Origin: Thalassobium sp. R2A62
GTDB taxonomy: Bacteria > Pseudomonadota > Alphaproteobacteria > Rhodobacterales > Rhodobacteraceae
Direction of reading: 5' to 3'
Assembly (NCBI RefSeq): GCF_000161835.1
Contig: NZ_GG697169.2
Span: 357,852 to 421,851, forward strand
DNA length: 64,000 nt
Positions 9,030 through 17,703 of the stretch are shown piece by piece. The notes beneath the pieces are model-generated. The model was not told the DNA's origin, did not search any database, and saw nothing but the letters and a program-made list of their open reading frames with translations. Made by a program: the position numbers and the translations under genes. Each line of letters opens with the position of its first letter. Position 1 is the first letter of the stretch.

Positions 9030-9374
9030 ATGAAGAAAAAGAGCGCCCCAATGACCCGCCGCGCTGCATTGTCCCGTTTGGGATTGTTTGCAACAGCGGC
9101 CTATGTCGCCCCCGGATTTTCGACGCTTTCGACCGCAGGTGCGAGCAGTGTGTCTAGCGCCTCGAGTGCGTCAAGCGCATCCAGTGTGTCGAGCGCCTCT
9201 AGCGCATCAAGCGTGTCGAGTGTGTCTAGCGCATCGAGTGCCTCAAGCGGTGCCAGCTTGCCAAGCTTGCCAAGCGATCATTCCTATACGGCCGGTCAGG
9301 TACGGAAATATAATTCCTGCAAAAAGACCAGCACGACAATGGATGATTTCCGCACCTGTTTGGTTACACCCTGA
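9030..9374 (+). CDS. Exported Ser-Ser-X repeat protein
   Basis: A protein of 114 residues. The start (MKKKSAPMTRRAALSRLGLF) has a twin-arginine-like TRRAALSRLGLF followed by a hydrophobic stretch, consistent with Tat or Sec export. Residues about 38-73 are twelve unbroken Ser-Ser-X triplets (X = Ala, Val, once Gly). In the DNA the two serines of almost every triplet use a TCN codon then an AGY codon. A short tail (SLPSLPSDHSYTAGQ) with two cysteines (NSCKK, RTCLV) ends the protein. An alternative start is ATG 9051. It lies just before the HprK-like/PqqD gene. The function is unknown; the repeat could be a substrate for phosphorylation or glycosylation, which is a hypothesis. Confidence 0.65.
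   Translation: MKKKSAPMTRRAALSRLGLFATAAYVAPGFSTLSTAGASSVSSASSASSASSVSSASSASSVSSVSSASSASSGASLPSLPSDHSYTAGQVRKYNSCKKTSTTMDDFRTCLVTP
9144..9251 (+). repeat. 9-bp degenerate tandem repeat encoding (SSX)12
   Basis: Units of the form TCN-AGY-GYN, read as Ser-Ser-Ala/Val, are repeated about twelve times. Third codon positions vary (tct, tcg, tca, tcc; agc, agt) while the amino acids stay constant. Confidence 0.8.
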
Positions 9375-9466
9375 TCTCGGATACCGGATCTATTGTGTTT
9401 GATGCATGGTACTTCTCATGCAACTTTGCAGAAGATGGTTGAACCGGTAGCCTGTTATCAAAACCC

Positions 9467-10670
9467 ATGAATGAGACAGGTATGAATCAGCAAAACTTAA
9501 TGCTCCGGGGTCTCGTGGCCCCGGTTCGTTTGTCTGGCGAAGGTTGGAATGCGGGAGACTTTTCAGAGTTTCTGCCAAACTGGCCATTCGAGATTGTAGA
9601 TGTGACAGACGCAACCCCGTTTGCCACGCGGGAACGCACAGACCACGGGTTTGTGTTTTCGTCTGACTTTGGTGACGGACCCGCCCCGCATGCGTCGCTG
9701 GTCAATATGGTGTGCGATTTAATTGCACATGCCGCACGACAAAGAACGCGTGAACGCCCCGATGATTTGTGCCTGCATGCCTCTGCCGTACAGGTGGGCG
9801 AGGGGTTGGTGGTCATGCCTGCAACGCGACGGGCAGGGAAATCTGTTATGACGGCGGTTTTTGGGCGCGCGAGGACATGGGGTTTTCAGCGACGATGTGT
9901 TGCCGATCAGCGCGCTCTCTGGAGCTCCGATCGTTGGGCGTGCAACCGTTGCTTCGATCCGCTTGCGCCTGCCGCTACCAGAGCAATTGCCACCCGCTGT
10001 ACGCGATCATATCGAGGCGCACGCAGGGTCGCAGAACCGCCAGTATCTCTATGTCCCGTCGCCAGTTATTGCCGACCAAGATGCGTCTGCGCCGCTTTGC
10101 GCCTTTGTCAGCATTGACTATGCGTCAGATGCCGAGACCGAGTTGGTCGAGGTATCACGCGGCAAGATGCTGAAATCATTTTTAAAACAGAATTTTTCTC
10201 GAGATGCGGATGGTGATCAGATATTGGCGGCTTTGTTCCATATGGTTGAGCATTTGCCGTGTTATCTGTTGCGGTATTCCGATGTTGTTGCGGCGGCGCA
10301 GGCGCTTGAAACTGCGTTTGCGAACGGGGACGCGCCGTCCCTTATGATGCCTGTGTTGCCTGCTGTTGAAAACGTAGAGTTGGGATGGGGTGATAGCGAA
10401 CCGGATCAACCGTTGGTTCGGCGTGCGCAGGCGACAGTGGTTGATTTGGAGGGAGAAGCCTTTGGTGTTTCGGCGGATCAACGCAATATCGTTCATTTGG
10501 ATAAGGGGGCGCTGCGGGTGTTAGGACTATTTGACGTGCGCACCCGTGAAAGAGAGGTTGTCGATATTTTGAGTGCCGCATTCCCAACTGTTGATGCCGC
10601 ACAGATAGAGAACGACGTCAGCGGTGCGGTCCGACGGTTTCGACGTGCCGGTCTTTTGGTTGCGACCTAG
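9467..10670 (+). pseudogene. HprK-like kinase fused to PqqD-like domain, frameshifted
   Basis: The first frame (MNETGMNQQNLMLRG ... HASAVQVGEGLVVMPATRRAGKS) ends in the P-loop region of an HPr-kinase-like domain. The continuation (GARGHGVFSDDVLPI, typical of the HprK-like segment after Walker A, then a C-terminal PqqD-like domain with VHLDKGALRVLGLFD and AVRRFRRAGLLV) lies one frame over. The break falls at a run of five T (9858-9862): four T would read TAVLGARGHGVFSDDV. The restored protein would be about 400 residues. In known peptide-modification clusters, PqqD-like domains bind leader peptides, and HprK-like kinases can phosphorylate serine. The Ser-rich gene just upstream makes a modification pair plausible. 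A one-base homopolymer change could also be a sequencing error. Confidence 0.75.
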
Positions 10671-10704
10671 ACCTGCGGCTCGCCTGAAAAACTTAAGATA
10701 CACC

Positions 10705-10736
10705 AACAATAAAGGCGCCCCCCAAAGGGGACGCCT
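10705..10736 (-). terminator. Terminator downstream of glnA
   Basis: On the minus strand, AGGCGTCCCC and GGGGGGCGCCT form a hairpin followed by TTTATTG. It is placed 26 bases after the glnA stop. Confidence 0.8.
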
Positions 10737-10761
10737 ATGGTAATCCTAAGCTGCTGGGAGA

Positions 10762-12168
10762 TTAGCAGCTGTAGTAGAGACCGAATTCAACTGGGTGAGG
10801 CGTGTGCTCGTACAGAGTGACCTCTTCCATCTTCAAGTCGATATAGCCTTCGATCTGGTCTTTGGTGAACACGTCACCTTCGAGCAGGAAGTCCATGTCG
10901 GTCTTGAGTTCGTCCAGTGCTTCGCGAAGTGAGCCACAGACTGTTGGGATTTCTGCCAACTCTTCTGGTGGCAGGTCGTACAGGTCTTTGTCGGACGCCG
11001 CACCTGGATCGATCTTGTTCTTGATGCCGTCTAGGCCAGCCATCAGCAGGGCCGCAAAGCACAGGTATGGGTTCGCAGCTGGGTCGGGGAAGCGTGCCTC
11101 GACGCGCTTGGCCTTGGGCGATTCTGCCCATGGAATACGAACACAACCCGAACGGTTGCGAGCCGAATACGCGCGCAGAACAGGCGCCTCGAAGCCCGGG
11201 ATCAAACGCTTGTAAGAGTTTGTCGCAGGGTTCGTGAACGCGTTGAGCGCCTTGGCGTGCTTGAGAATACCACCGATGAAGTAGAGCGCTTCTTGGCTCA
11301 GGTCGGCGTATTTATCGCCAGCAAAGAGCGGCTTGCCGTCTTTCCAGATCGACATGTTCACGTGCATGCCTGTGCCGTTGTCGCCTGCGATTGGCTTAGG
11401 CATAAAGGTTGCCGATTTGCCGTAAGCGTGCGCCACGTTGTGGATGATGTATTTGTATTTCTGCAGCTCATCCGCCTGTTTGGTCAGCGAGCCGAAGACG
11501 AGACCCAACTCGTGCTGGCAAGAAGCAACCTCGTGGTGGTGCTTGTCGACCTTCATGCCCATGCGCTTCATGGTCGAGAGCATTTCAGAACGGATGTCCT
11601 GTGCGTCGTCGATTGGGTTGACGGGGAAGTAGCCGCCTTTGACGCCTGGGCGGTGGCCCATGTTGCCCATTTCATACTCGGTGTCTGTGTTCCAAGATGC
11701 GTCTTGGGCGTCTACTTCGTAGGATACTTTGTTGATCGAGTTCGAGAAGCGAACGTCGTCGAACAAGAAAAATTCAGCTTCTGGACCAAAGAACGACTGG
11801 TCACCGATGCCGGATGCGATCAGGTACGCTTCGGCTTTTTCGGCAGTGCCGCGCGGGTCACGTGCATATGGCTCCATTGTGTCCGGCTCCACGATCGAGC
11901 AGTGCACACAGATGGTTTTTTCCGCATAGAAGGGGTCGATGTAGGCTGAGGATGCGTCTGGCATCAGCTTCATGTCGGACTCTTCGATCGACTTCCAACC
12001 TGCGATGGACGAGCCGTCAAACATAAAGCCACCTTCGAGGAAGTCTTCGTCGACTTCGTCACAAATCACGGTGACGTGCTGAAGTTTACCGCGCGGATCA
12101 GTGAAACGGATATCGACGTATTCGATTTCCTCATCTTTGATCTTTTGGACGAGTTCTTGGTTGTTCAT
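10762..12168 (-). CDS. glnA: Glutamine synthetase type I
   Basis: A 468-residue cytosolic enzyme making glutamine from glutamate, ammonia and ATP; active as a dodecamer. Motifs visible in order: [10 protein letters not shown] (beta-grasp domain end), [12 protein letters not shown] (metal ligands), [11 protein letters not shown] (catalytic domain), [10 protein letters not shown] (substrate arginine region) and DLPPEE near residue 400. The expected adenylylation-loop region [21 protein letters not shown] contains the tyrosine for GlnE control. It lies 30 bases downstream of glnB, the usual alphaproteobacterial glnBA operon, implying nitrogen control by the NtrB/NtrC system. The length is standard and the gene appears intact. 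Confidence 0.97.
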   Translation of the reverse strand: MNNQELVQKIKDEEIEYVDIRFTDPRGKLQHVTVICDEVDEDFLEGGFMFDGSSIAGWKSIEESDMKLMPDASSAYIDPFYAEKTICVHCSIVEPDTMEPYARDPRGTAEKAEAYLIASGIGDQSFFGPEAEFFLFDDVRFSNSINKVSYEVDAQDASWNTDTEYEMGNMGHRPGVKGGYFPVNPIDDAQDIRSEMLSTMKRMGMKVDKHHHEVASCQHELGLVFGSLTKQADELQKYKYIIHNVAHAYGKSATFMPKPIAGDNGTGMHVNMSIWKDGKPLFAGDKYADLSQEALYFIGGILKHAKALNAFTNPATNSYKRLIPGFEAPVLRAYSARNRSGCVRIPWAESPKAKRVEARFPDPAANPYLCFAALLMAGLDGIKNKIDPGAASDKDLYDLPPEELAEIPTVCGSLREALDELKTDMDFLLEGDVFTKDQIEGYIDLKMEEVTLYEHTPHPVEFGLYYSC

Positions 12169-12198
12169 GGGTAGTATCCTCTGATGCAGGGGGATGGA

Positions 12199-12549
<351 letters not shown>

Positions 12550-12795
12550 CTAAGCTGACTGTTGAATGGTTTGGATCACGGATGCTGCGATGGCTCAATT
12601 TCCGCGCACTACCGTTGTTGGCAGGCTGCGCGAAAATGAGGCGCATTGCTGAGATTTAGTGCGGCTTGCACAAAAAGTAATCAGTTTTGAATCTATGATG
12701 CTTTTGAGGGTGTCGGTTGACCTAGGGGGATCGCGAACTTGAAGGCTGCAAGCCAAGCCGCTAGAGGTGGGAAAACCTCGCAAGGAAGGGACACC

Positions 12796-13734
12796 ATGCG
12801 CGCATTCGTTTTTCCGGGCCAAGGGGCTCAAGCCATCGGAATGGGCCATGATTTGGCCACTACCGTGCCCGAAGCACAGGCCGTGTTTCAAGAAGTTGAT
12901 GACGCTCTGGGCGAAAATCTAAGCAAGCTGATTTGGGGAGGCGATATTGCGGAGCTGACGCTAACACAAAACGCACAGCCAGCATTGATGGCGACATCTA
13001 TTGCAGCGATGCGAGCGCTCGAAGCGCGCGGTGTTTCAATCGATGCGGCGTCTTTCGTCGCAGGGCATTCGTTGGGCGAATATTCGGCATTGGCCGCGGC
13101 CGGTGCGATCAGTTTGGCGGACACTGCACGTTTGTTGCGTATTCGCGGCAAGGCTATGCAGGACGCGGTGCCTGTGGGCGTTGGCGCTATGGCAGCGCTG
13201 CTAGGTCTCGACTTTGAGGCGGCCCAAGCGGTGGCAGCCGAGGCGGCCCAAGGCGACGTTTGCCAAGCCGCCAATGATAATGACCCCAGCCAAGTTGTCG
13301 TCTCTGGCCATAAGGCCGCAATTGAACGGGCTGTTGATATTGCCAAAGAGCGCGGCGCCAAGAGGGCGGTTCTGCTGCCTGTTAGCGCACCGTTCCACTG
13401 TGCGCTCATGCAGCCTGCAGCGGATGCGATGGCGACGGCCTTGGCTGAGGTTCAGATTTCGACACCTGCCGTTCCAGTTATTGCAAATGTTCGGGCAGCT
13501 GCAGTTAGCGATCCAGATGAGATCCGCGCGTTGCTGGTTGAGCAGGTCACCGGGTCTGTGCGTTGGCGCGAAAGCGTGCAGCAAATGGATGCTGAAGGTG
13601 TGACCAAGATTTGGGAAATTGGCGCGGGCAAAGCGCTGTCTGGGATGGTCCGTCGGATCAATCGCGACATCACATGCCGCGCTGTCGGCACGTCTGCTGA
13701 TGTGGATGCTGCTGTTGCGTCTCTTGACGCTTAA
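12796..13734 (+). CDS. fabD: Malonyl-CoA:ACP transacylase
   Basis: A 312-residue enzyme that transfers malonate from CoA to acyl carrier protein, opening type II fatty-acid synthesis. ATG 12796 is preceded by AAGGAAGGG. It begins MRAFVFPGQGAQAIGMG, contains the nucleophile elbow AGHSLGEYSAL (Ser near residue 90) and the catalytic His region PVSAPFHCALM (near 200). It is followed 22 bases later by fabG. In related genomes acpP, fabF and mltG come next on the same strand; here that block is found 15 kb away in the opposite orientation. Confidence 0.96.
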   Translation: MRAFVFPGQGAQAIGMGHDLATTVPEAQAVFQEVDDALGENLSKLIWGGDIAELTLTQNAQPALMATSIAAMRALEARGVSIDAASFVAGHSLGEYSALAAAGAISLADTARLLRIRGKAMQDAVPVGVGAMAALLGLDFEAAQAVAAEAAQGDVCQAANDNDPSQVVVSGHKAAIERAVDIAKERGAKRAVLLPVSAPFHCALMQPAADAMATALAEVQISTPAVPVIANVRAAAVSDPDEIRALLVEQVTGSVRWRESVQQMDAEGVTKIWEIGAGKALSGMVRRINRDITCRAVGTSADVDAAVASLDA

Positions 13735-13756
13735 CTGAACAAAGAAAGACAGATAT

Positions 13757-14494
13757 ATGTTTGATCTCAATGGTAAAAACGTTCTCATCACAGGTGCATC
13801 TGGTGGCATCGGTGGTGATATCGCACGGCATTTACATGGTGCAGGCGCGACGGTTAGTTTGTCTGGCACACGGGTTGAGCCGCTCGAAGCTTTGGCTACA
13901 GAGCTTGGCGAGCGGGCGCATGTCTTGCCTTGTAATCTAAGTGATATGGAGGCTGTTGACGCGCTGCCCAAGCAAGCCGCTGAGGCAATGGGATCGGTCG
14001 ATATTCTGGTGAACAACGCAGGCATTACGCGGGACAATCTGTTCATGCGGATGTCGGACGATGAATGGAACAGCGTCATTGACGTGAACCTGACCGCGAC
14101 GTTCAAGCTGTGCAAAGGTGTGCTGCGCGGCATGATGAAGGCCCGTTGGGGCCGGATCATCAACATCAGTTCGGTCGTTGGCGCGACTGGTAACCCTGGA
14201 CAAGGCAACTATGCAGCATCCAAAGCGGGTATGGTTGGGATGTCCAAGTCATTGGCCTACGAGGTTGCAAGCCGTGGGATCACAGTAAATGCCGTGGCTC
14301 CTGGTTTCATCGAAACCGCAATGACGGACAAGCTGACAGATGATCAGAAGACCGGGATCCTGACGCAAATCCCGTCTGGCCGTATGGGGTCGAGCGCAGA
14401 GATCGCAAGTGCGGTGCTCTATCTCGCGAGCCCCGAGGCAGGTTACGTCACAGGTACGACGCTGCACGTCAACGGTGGGATGGCGATGCTCTGA
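13757..14494 (+). CDS. fabG: 3-oxoacyl-ACP reductase
   Basis: A 245-residue NADPH-dependent short-chain dehydrogenase that reduces 3-ketoacyl-ACP. The Rossmann motif TGASGGIGG is at residues 12-20, NNAGITRDN near 87, and the catalytic Ser/Tyr/Lys set is seen in NISSVV and NYAASKAGM (YxxxK). The C-terminus YVTGTTLHVNGGMAML is typical for FabG. It is co-transcribed with fabD. The stop at 14494 marks the left limit of core-genome sequence; the following 15 kb is accessory. The gene is intact. Confidence 0.96.
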   Translation: MFDLNGKNVLITGASGGIGGDIARHLHGAGATVSLSGTRVEPLEALATELGERAHVLPCNLSDMEAVDALPKQAAEAMGSVDILVNNAGITRDNLFMRMSDDEWNSVIDVNLTATFKLCKGVLRGMMKARWGRIINISSVVGATGNPGQGNYAASKAGMVGMSKSLAYEVASRGITVNAVAPGFIETAMTDKLTDDQKTGILTQIPSGRMGSSAEIASAVLYLASPEAGYVTGTTLHVNGGMAML

Positions 14495-14696
14495 TCGGGA
14501 ATCGTGTCAATCTGTAAGTATTGAATTATAAACAAGAATCTGGGTCGCAAAATCTAAAAGCGTTCCCGTGAACGTCCTCGTAAAACCACTGAAAAGAACT
14601 GACCAAACGTCAAAAACGGACCTCCAAAAGTCAGAAACGGACGAACCCTGAACAGTCACTCTGGGCATTGTTTTCGCAACATCCAAAGAGACAGTC
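14495..14696. other. Left junction of the accessory region
   Basis: No gene is seen. The stretch is AT-richer than fabG and holds a short imperfect direct repeat (cgtcaaaaacggac at 14608 and agtcagaaacggac at 14629). The decamer CCTCGTAAAA at 14576 recurs at 29356, near the other end of the island. Confidence 0.5.
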
Positions 14697-14999
14697 TTGG
14701 ACCATACTTTCAGAGAAGAAGACCGTGTTGTGATTGCAGAGGTTCACGGTGTTGGACCGTTCCGAGGAACAGTCATCCAAGCCGATGAGGAACAGGTCGA
14801 GGTGTTGGTCGATGAGGAAGAAGGCAACAAGCACCTATGCACTTTGTACTCCGAGAACTTCCGACTGCTCTCTCACGAAGGGACTGAAGAACTCCAGACA
14901 ATCGAACAAGCTTTCGAAGCAGCGTTTCGTGTAGGTGAGCAACAGGGACGCGATCAAGGGTATGACAGTTTTGCCCCAGTATGGCAAAGCTATCGATAA
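14697..14999 (+). CDS. Orphan acidic protein
   Basis: About 100 residues from a TTG start (no better start was found), beginning M/L-DHTFREEDRVV. A small beta-rich first half (IAEVHGVGPFRGTVIQADEEQVEVLVDEEE) looks like an SH3/KOW-like barrel. The second half is helical (TEELQTIEQAFEAAFRVGEQQGRDQGYD). The base composition and style differ from the flanking core genes and resemble phage or mobile-element orphan proteins. I do not recognise the family and propose no function. Confidence 0.45.
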   Translation: MDHTFREEDRVVIAEVHGVGPFRGTVIQADEEQVEVLVDEEEGNKHLCTLYSENFRLLSHEGTEELQTIEQAFEAAFRVGEQQGRDQGYDSFAPVWQSYR

Positions 15000-15028
15000 G
15001 TCTGCCACCCCGTAGTTCTGATTAGGCG

Positions 15029-16015
15029 TCAGACAGTCTCTTTACCTGCACTGATAAGGTCTTCCACGGACATGTGACTAGCAGAACCGTCTATGAGGTT
15101 TTTGTAGAGGTTCGCAGCCCTGTTCACATCCCAATCAAAGGCAACAGCATTAGAGACAGCTTCTTGTTCTGTGAAAGCACCTCCAAACGCGTCTACAAGC
15201 ATTCTGTGGTTTTCTGGCCGTTCTGTCTCAGCCGTTGGGTCTTCCTCAATCGCTTTGTAGCGCAGTTTAGCGTGAACTTCTGCCATGTATGCGACCTCGT
15301 CTAAGCCAAGCTTTTCAACAAACCCTTCAACCTGTTCTTTGGTGTAGCCGTTTGAGAAAACCTCAACCAAGTACTCAAGGGTCATCGGGTTTGGTACAGG
15401 AGGTGCTGTTTCAGTCATAGTGTAAGGAATACCCACCGCTATTTCGCGACCGATTTGTAGCAGGTCATCCATCCCCATCCCAGTAGCGCAACCGTCAGTG
15501 AAGTCGCGATAGACAGCCTTGGCCTTGTCCAAGTCGCCACTGAAGGCTTCCGAAATCTCGTCAATCTGTGTCGGTGAGAACTCAGCGTTTTCCTAGATAA
15601 CATCCCCAATATTGGAACTAGCGTGCTCGCCAATGATGCTGACCTTGTCGGCCCACTGAGGCATATGAAAACTCAAAGCAGACCACGCACCTTCCCTGTC
15701 GTAAGCAACAGGCCAAGCCACGAGAGACATGAAAGCAATCTTGTCGTTCAGCTCTTGAAGACAGAAGTCTACGAAGTCGTCGCTAGAAGTGTCTGCTCCA
15801 TACGCAGAAACACAATCTTCGTATAAGTCAGAGGTAAAGAGCGACATCAGGTTCGCAGTGTTCTTGACATGAATACCGCGCATCTCGTCAGCCACATGCT
15901 TGGACAGTTGGGCGAGAGAATACTCTTCAAATTCTGCCAGCTTTGGCAGGATAGTCCCTTCGATTTTCGCTCTAACAGCTTGATAGTCAGTTCCAATAGG
16001 GGTCAGTTCGTTCAT
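15029..16015 (-). pseudogene. Orphan protein interrupted by an in-frame TAG
   Basis: From ATG 16015 (AGGAAGCACC precedes it) the frame reads MNELTPIGTDYQAVRAKIEG for 140 codons to a TAG at 15595-15593. It then stays open in the same frame for another 187 codons to 15029. The two halves make one 328-residue protein if the amber codon is read or is a recent mutation. The second half contains an internal duplication: SGDLDKAKAVYRDFTDGCAT...DDLLQIGREI aligns with DWDVNRAANLYKNLIDGSAS...EDLISAGKET (about 11 of 34 identical). A downstream TTG/ATG could restart translation of the second half. The family is unknown; it is probably mobile-element derived. Confidence 0.6.
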
Positions 16016-16143
16016 GGTGCTTCCTTTGACAATTCTGGGTGACGTATACGTCAAGTATCACCAAAAGGATAATCAGTCTACTCTTTCGGATAGGCTTGCT
16101 ATCATTTTGAGACAACGTGGTACGATTTCCTTATTCGCACAGC

Positions 16144-16436
16144 AAGAATAAATACTTGAGCCTTATGAAAACGGCAGAGCAGGTAATAGGGCGGAATAAT
16201 GACCCAAGGCACCTCCGAATAAATAGGAACCCCTTATGAGATACTGCCCGAATAAATAGGGCGGAATAATGATAATGATGTCATCAAACCTCATGGTTTC
16301 ATCAGAAGAATAAATACTTGACCCTTATGAAGACAGCAGTCCGAATAAATAGGGCGGAATAATGATAACACCCCTTTGGCTGTTTCTCACATTCCCCATG
16401 ATTTTATGGGAAGAATAAATACTTGACCCTTATGAA
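16144..16436. repeat. Interspersed AATAAATA repeat array with hairpins
   Basis: Two repeat types alternate. Type A (GAATAAATACTTGACCCTTA-TGAA) occurs near 16144, 16215 (variant), 16306 and 16410. Type B (CCGAATAAATAGGGCGGAATAATGA) occurs near 16181 (degenerate), 16248 and 16341. The octamer AATAAATA is thus present six times in about 280 bases. Two hairpins lie between B and A copies: AAACC-tcat-GGTTT at 16286-16299 and CCCAT-gatttt-ATGGG at 16395-16410. No open reading frame covers it. Confidence 0.85.
16395..16411. repeat. Candidate attachment site, left copy
   Basis: CCCAT-gatttt-ATGGG has the shape of a tyrosine-recombinase core: two inverted arms around a 6-base spacer. The 14-mer ATGATTTTATGGGA (16398-16411) recurs exactly at 29399-29412, next to a broken integrase gene, so the pair may bound a 13-kb element. 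Confidence 0.45.
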
Positions 16437-16577
16437 AGAGCGTAGCGAGATGCTGCGTGTTTTTTACGGGTGAAAATCCGAGAAATCCCACAGTCTCTTC
16501 CAAAGAGAACAAGATAAACCAGACCTTCTAGAAGAGGGTCACCCCCCCTCAAACATCCAATAGAAGGAGCCGTTACA

Positions 16578-16826
16578 ATGGCTTACACCAAAACCCCCCG
16601 CAATGGCCCGAAGGATGTCATAGCCTCCTTTGCGGCGCAGCACCTCCAACGTCTTGAGGCCAGCCGCCGCGGCGACTGGGTTGCCCAGATACAAGCACGA
16701 AACGCTGCTGGGCCAACTGTATCACGAAGACCGAAAGGTGTTCCGATATGCCCGAGGTGTCATCAATCGCAGACGCAGAAAGTGCCTGTTGAAATTAGCC
16801 TGAGATTGGTACCCGACGTCTTGTGA
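16578..16826 (+). CDS. Short orphan ORF, probably 3'-truncated
   Basis: An open frame of 82 residues with a good ribosome-binding site (aagaaggagc) 8 bases before the ATG. The first 50 residues (MAYTKTPRNGPKDVIASFAA, then QHLQRLEASRRGDWVAQIQA) look like a genuine small basic protein. From about base 16722 the frame runs through the 3' end of the opposite-strand AraC gene, so the last third is probably read-through of a junction. It likely represents the start of a gene cut when the AraC-PhyH-AKR cassette was joined here. The function is unknown. Confidence 0.45.
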   Translation: MAYTKTPRNGPKDVIASFAAQHLQRLEASRRGDWVAQIQARNAAGPTVSRRPKGVPICPRCHQSQTQKVPVEISLRLVPDVL

Positions 16827-17603
16827 GATGACGCTGATTGGGGCATCCGTTGCAGCCAAACGCGCACAAGCTTCGCCAATGCGGAGGTTGATGATGTAGT
16901 TGGAAACGGTGACGCCAACATGCTTTTTGAAAAGACGGTGTAGACCCGATTGGCTTAACGCGGCAATCTCCGAAAGGTCGTTCAGGCCAACGGCCTTCTC
17001 ATAATTCTCATGAAGATGGTTCAGTACACGATTGATGCGATCATAGCTTTGGTTGATGCTTTGCACGACACCATGCGAGGCCAAAGGCACGGCGTGCTGA
17101 TCCTGTGCCAAAAGCCGCAGCAACTCTAGTAGTGACGTGATCCCATCTCGGTGTGGGATTTCGAAGAGCCTCAGAATGATGGGTCGTGCCTTTTGCTTTG
17201 TTGCGTAGGAAAAACTTAACCCGCGCTGCGCCCGTTCACAAAAGCCTTCGAGCGGCAAGAATTCAGGAGTACTTTGCGCGATACTGTCTAGCCATTCTTT
17301 GTCAAACCAGATCACTTTTGCTTTGAACGGGTGACCTTTGTTCATGCGTTCGCTCGACACCCAAGTGTGCGGTAGGTTTGACCCAACTATTGCAAGGTCG
17401 CCATCACTGAACTCGGCAACATGGTCACCTATGAAGCGCTGCCCCTTGCAGTTCAGCGTCAGCGTTAACTCCATCTCGGGATGATGGTGCCAAATGAACG
17501 GTATTTCCTCTTCAAGACGCCGGTCCAATCGTTGCCAGGAAAGATCGTCGCACCGTGCTATAATTTCACGATTTGAAGTTTTTTTAGATTCATCTGCCGT
17601 CAT
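16722..17603 (-). CDS. AraC-family transcriptional regulator
   Basis: A protein of 293 residues from ATG 17603 (MTADESKKTSNREIIARCDD); a longer in-frame start exists upstream but runs through the divergent promoter. An N-terminal cupin-like sensor region (IPFIWHHHPEMELTLTLNCK, VGSNLPHTWVS) precedes a C-terminal double helix-turn-helix (LNDLSEIAALSQSGLHRLFK, then ISVISQDVGYQSQANFNRHF). It is divergent from the phytanoyl-CoA dioxygenase gene and probably controls it together with the aldo/keto reductase. The effector is unknown. Confidence 0.88.
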   Translation of the reverse strand: MTADESKKTSNREIIARCDDLSWQRLDRRLEEEIPFIWHHHPEMELTLTLNCKGQRFIGDHVAEFSDGDLAIVGSNLPHTWVSSERMNKGHPFKAKVIWFDKEWLDSIAQSTPEFLPLEGFCERAQRGLSFSYATKQKARPIILRLFEIPHRDGITSLLELLRLLAQDQHAVPLASHGVVQSINQSYDRINRVLNHLHENYEKAVGLNDLSEIAALSQSGLHRLFKKHVGVTVSNYIINLRIGEACARLAATDAPISVISQDVGYQSQANFNRHFLRLRLMTPRAYRNTFRSS

Positions 17604-17672
17604 GACGCCAAGATAGTACTGGAATTGGATCGATGTCGACCACTTTGGCGCGTAGCATCGTGTAAGATATTT

Positions 17673-17678
17673 TATAAT
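17673..17678 (+). promoter_or_regulatory. Probable -10 box of the PhyH gene
   Basis: A perfect TATAAT sits 26 bases before ATG 17704. It places the transcript start near 17685, downstream of the earlier ATG at 17677, and therefore supports the 17704 start. Confidence 0.5.
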
Positions 17679-17703
17679 GTACACTGACCAAGAGGAGCCT
17701 GAA

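Noticed and set aside
11257-11949. Plus-strand frame of 230 codons opposite glnA
   Set aside because: Antisense shadow of glutamine synthetase.
12659-12671. GTGC-N5-GCAC palindrome upstream of glnB as an NtrC site
   Set aside because: The half-sites are in the opposite order from the classical NtrC consensus (TGCAC...GTGCA), and no matching -24/-12 promoter was found.
13201-14208. Minus-strand frame of 335 codons across fabD-fabG
   Set aside because: It spans two certain genes on the other strand and has no credible protein features.
15593-15595. Claim of alternative genetic code (TAG or TAA read as an amino acid)
   Set aside because: Core genes use normal stops; the island's in-frame stops lie in genes that also show truncation, so decay explains them more simply.
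16144-16436. CRISPR array
   Set aside because: The repeats alternate between two types, spacing is irregular and spacers are not of equal length; there are no cas genes.
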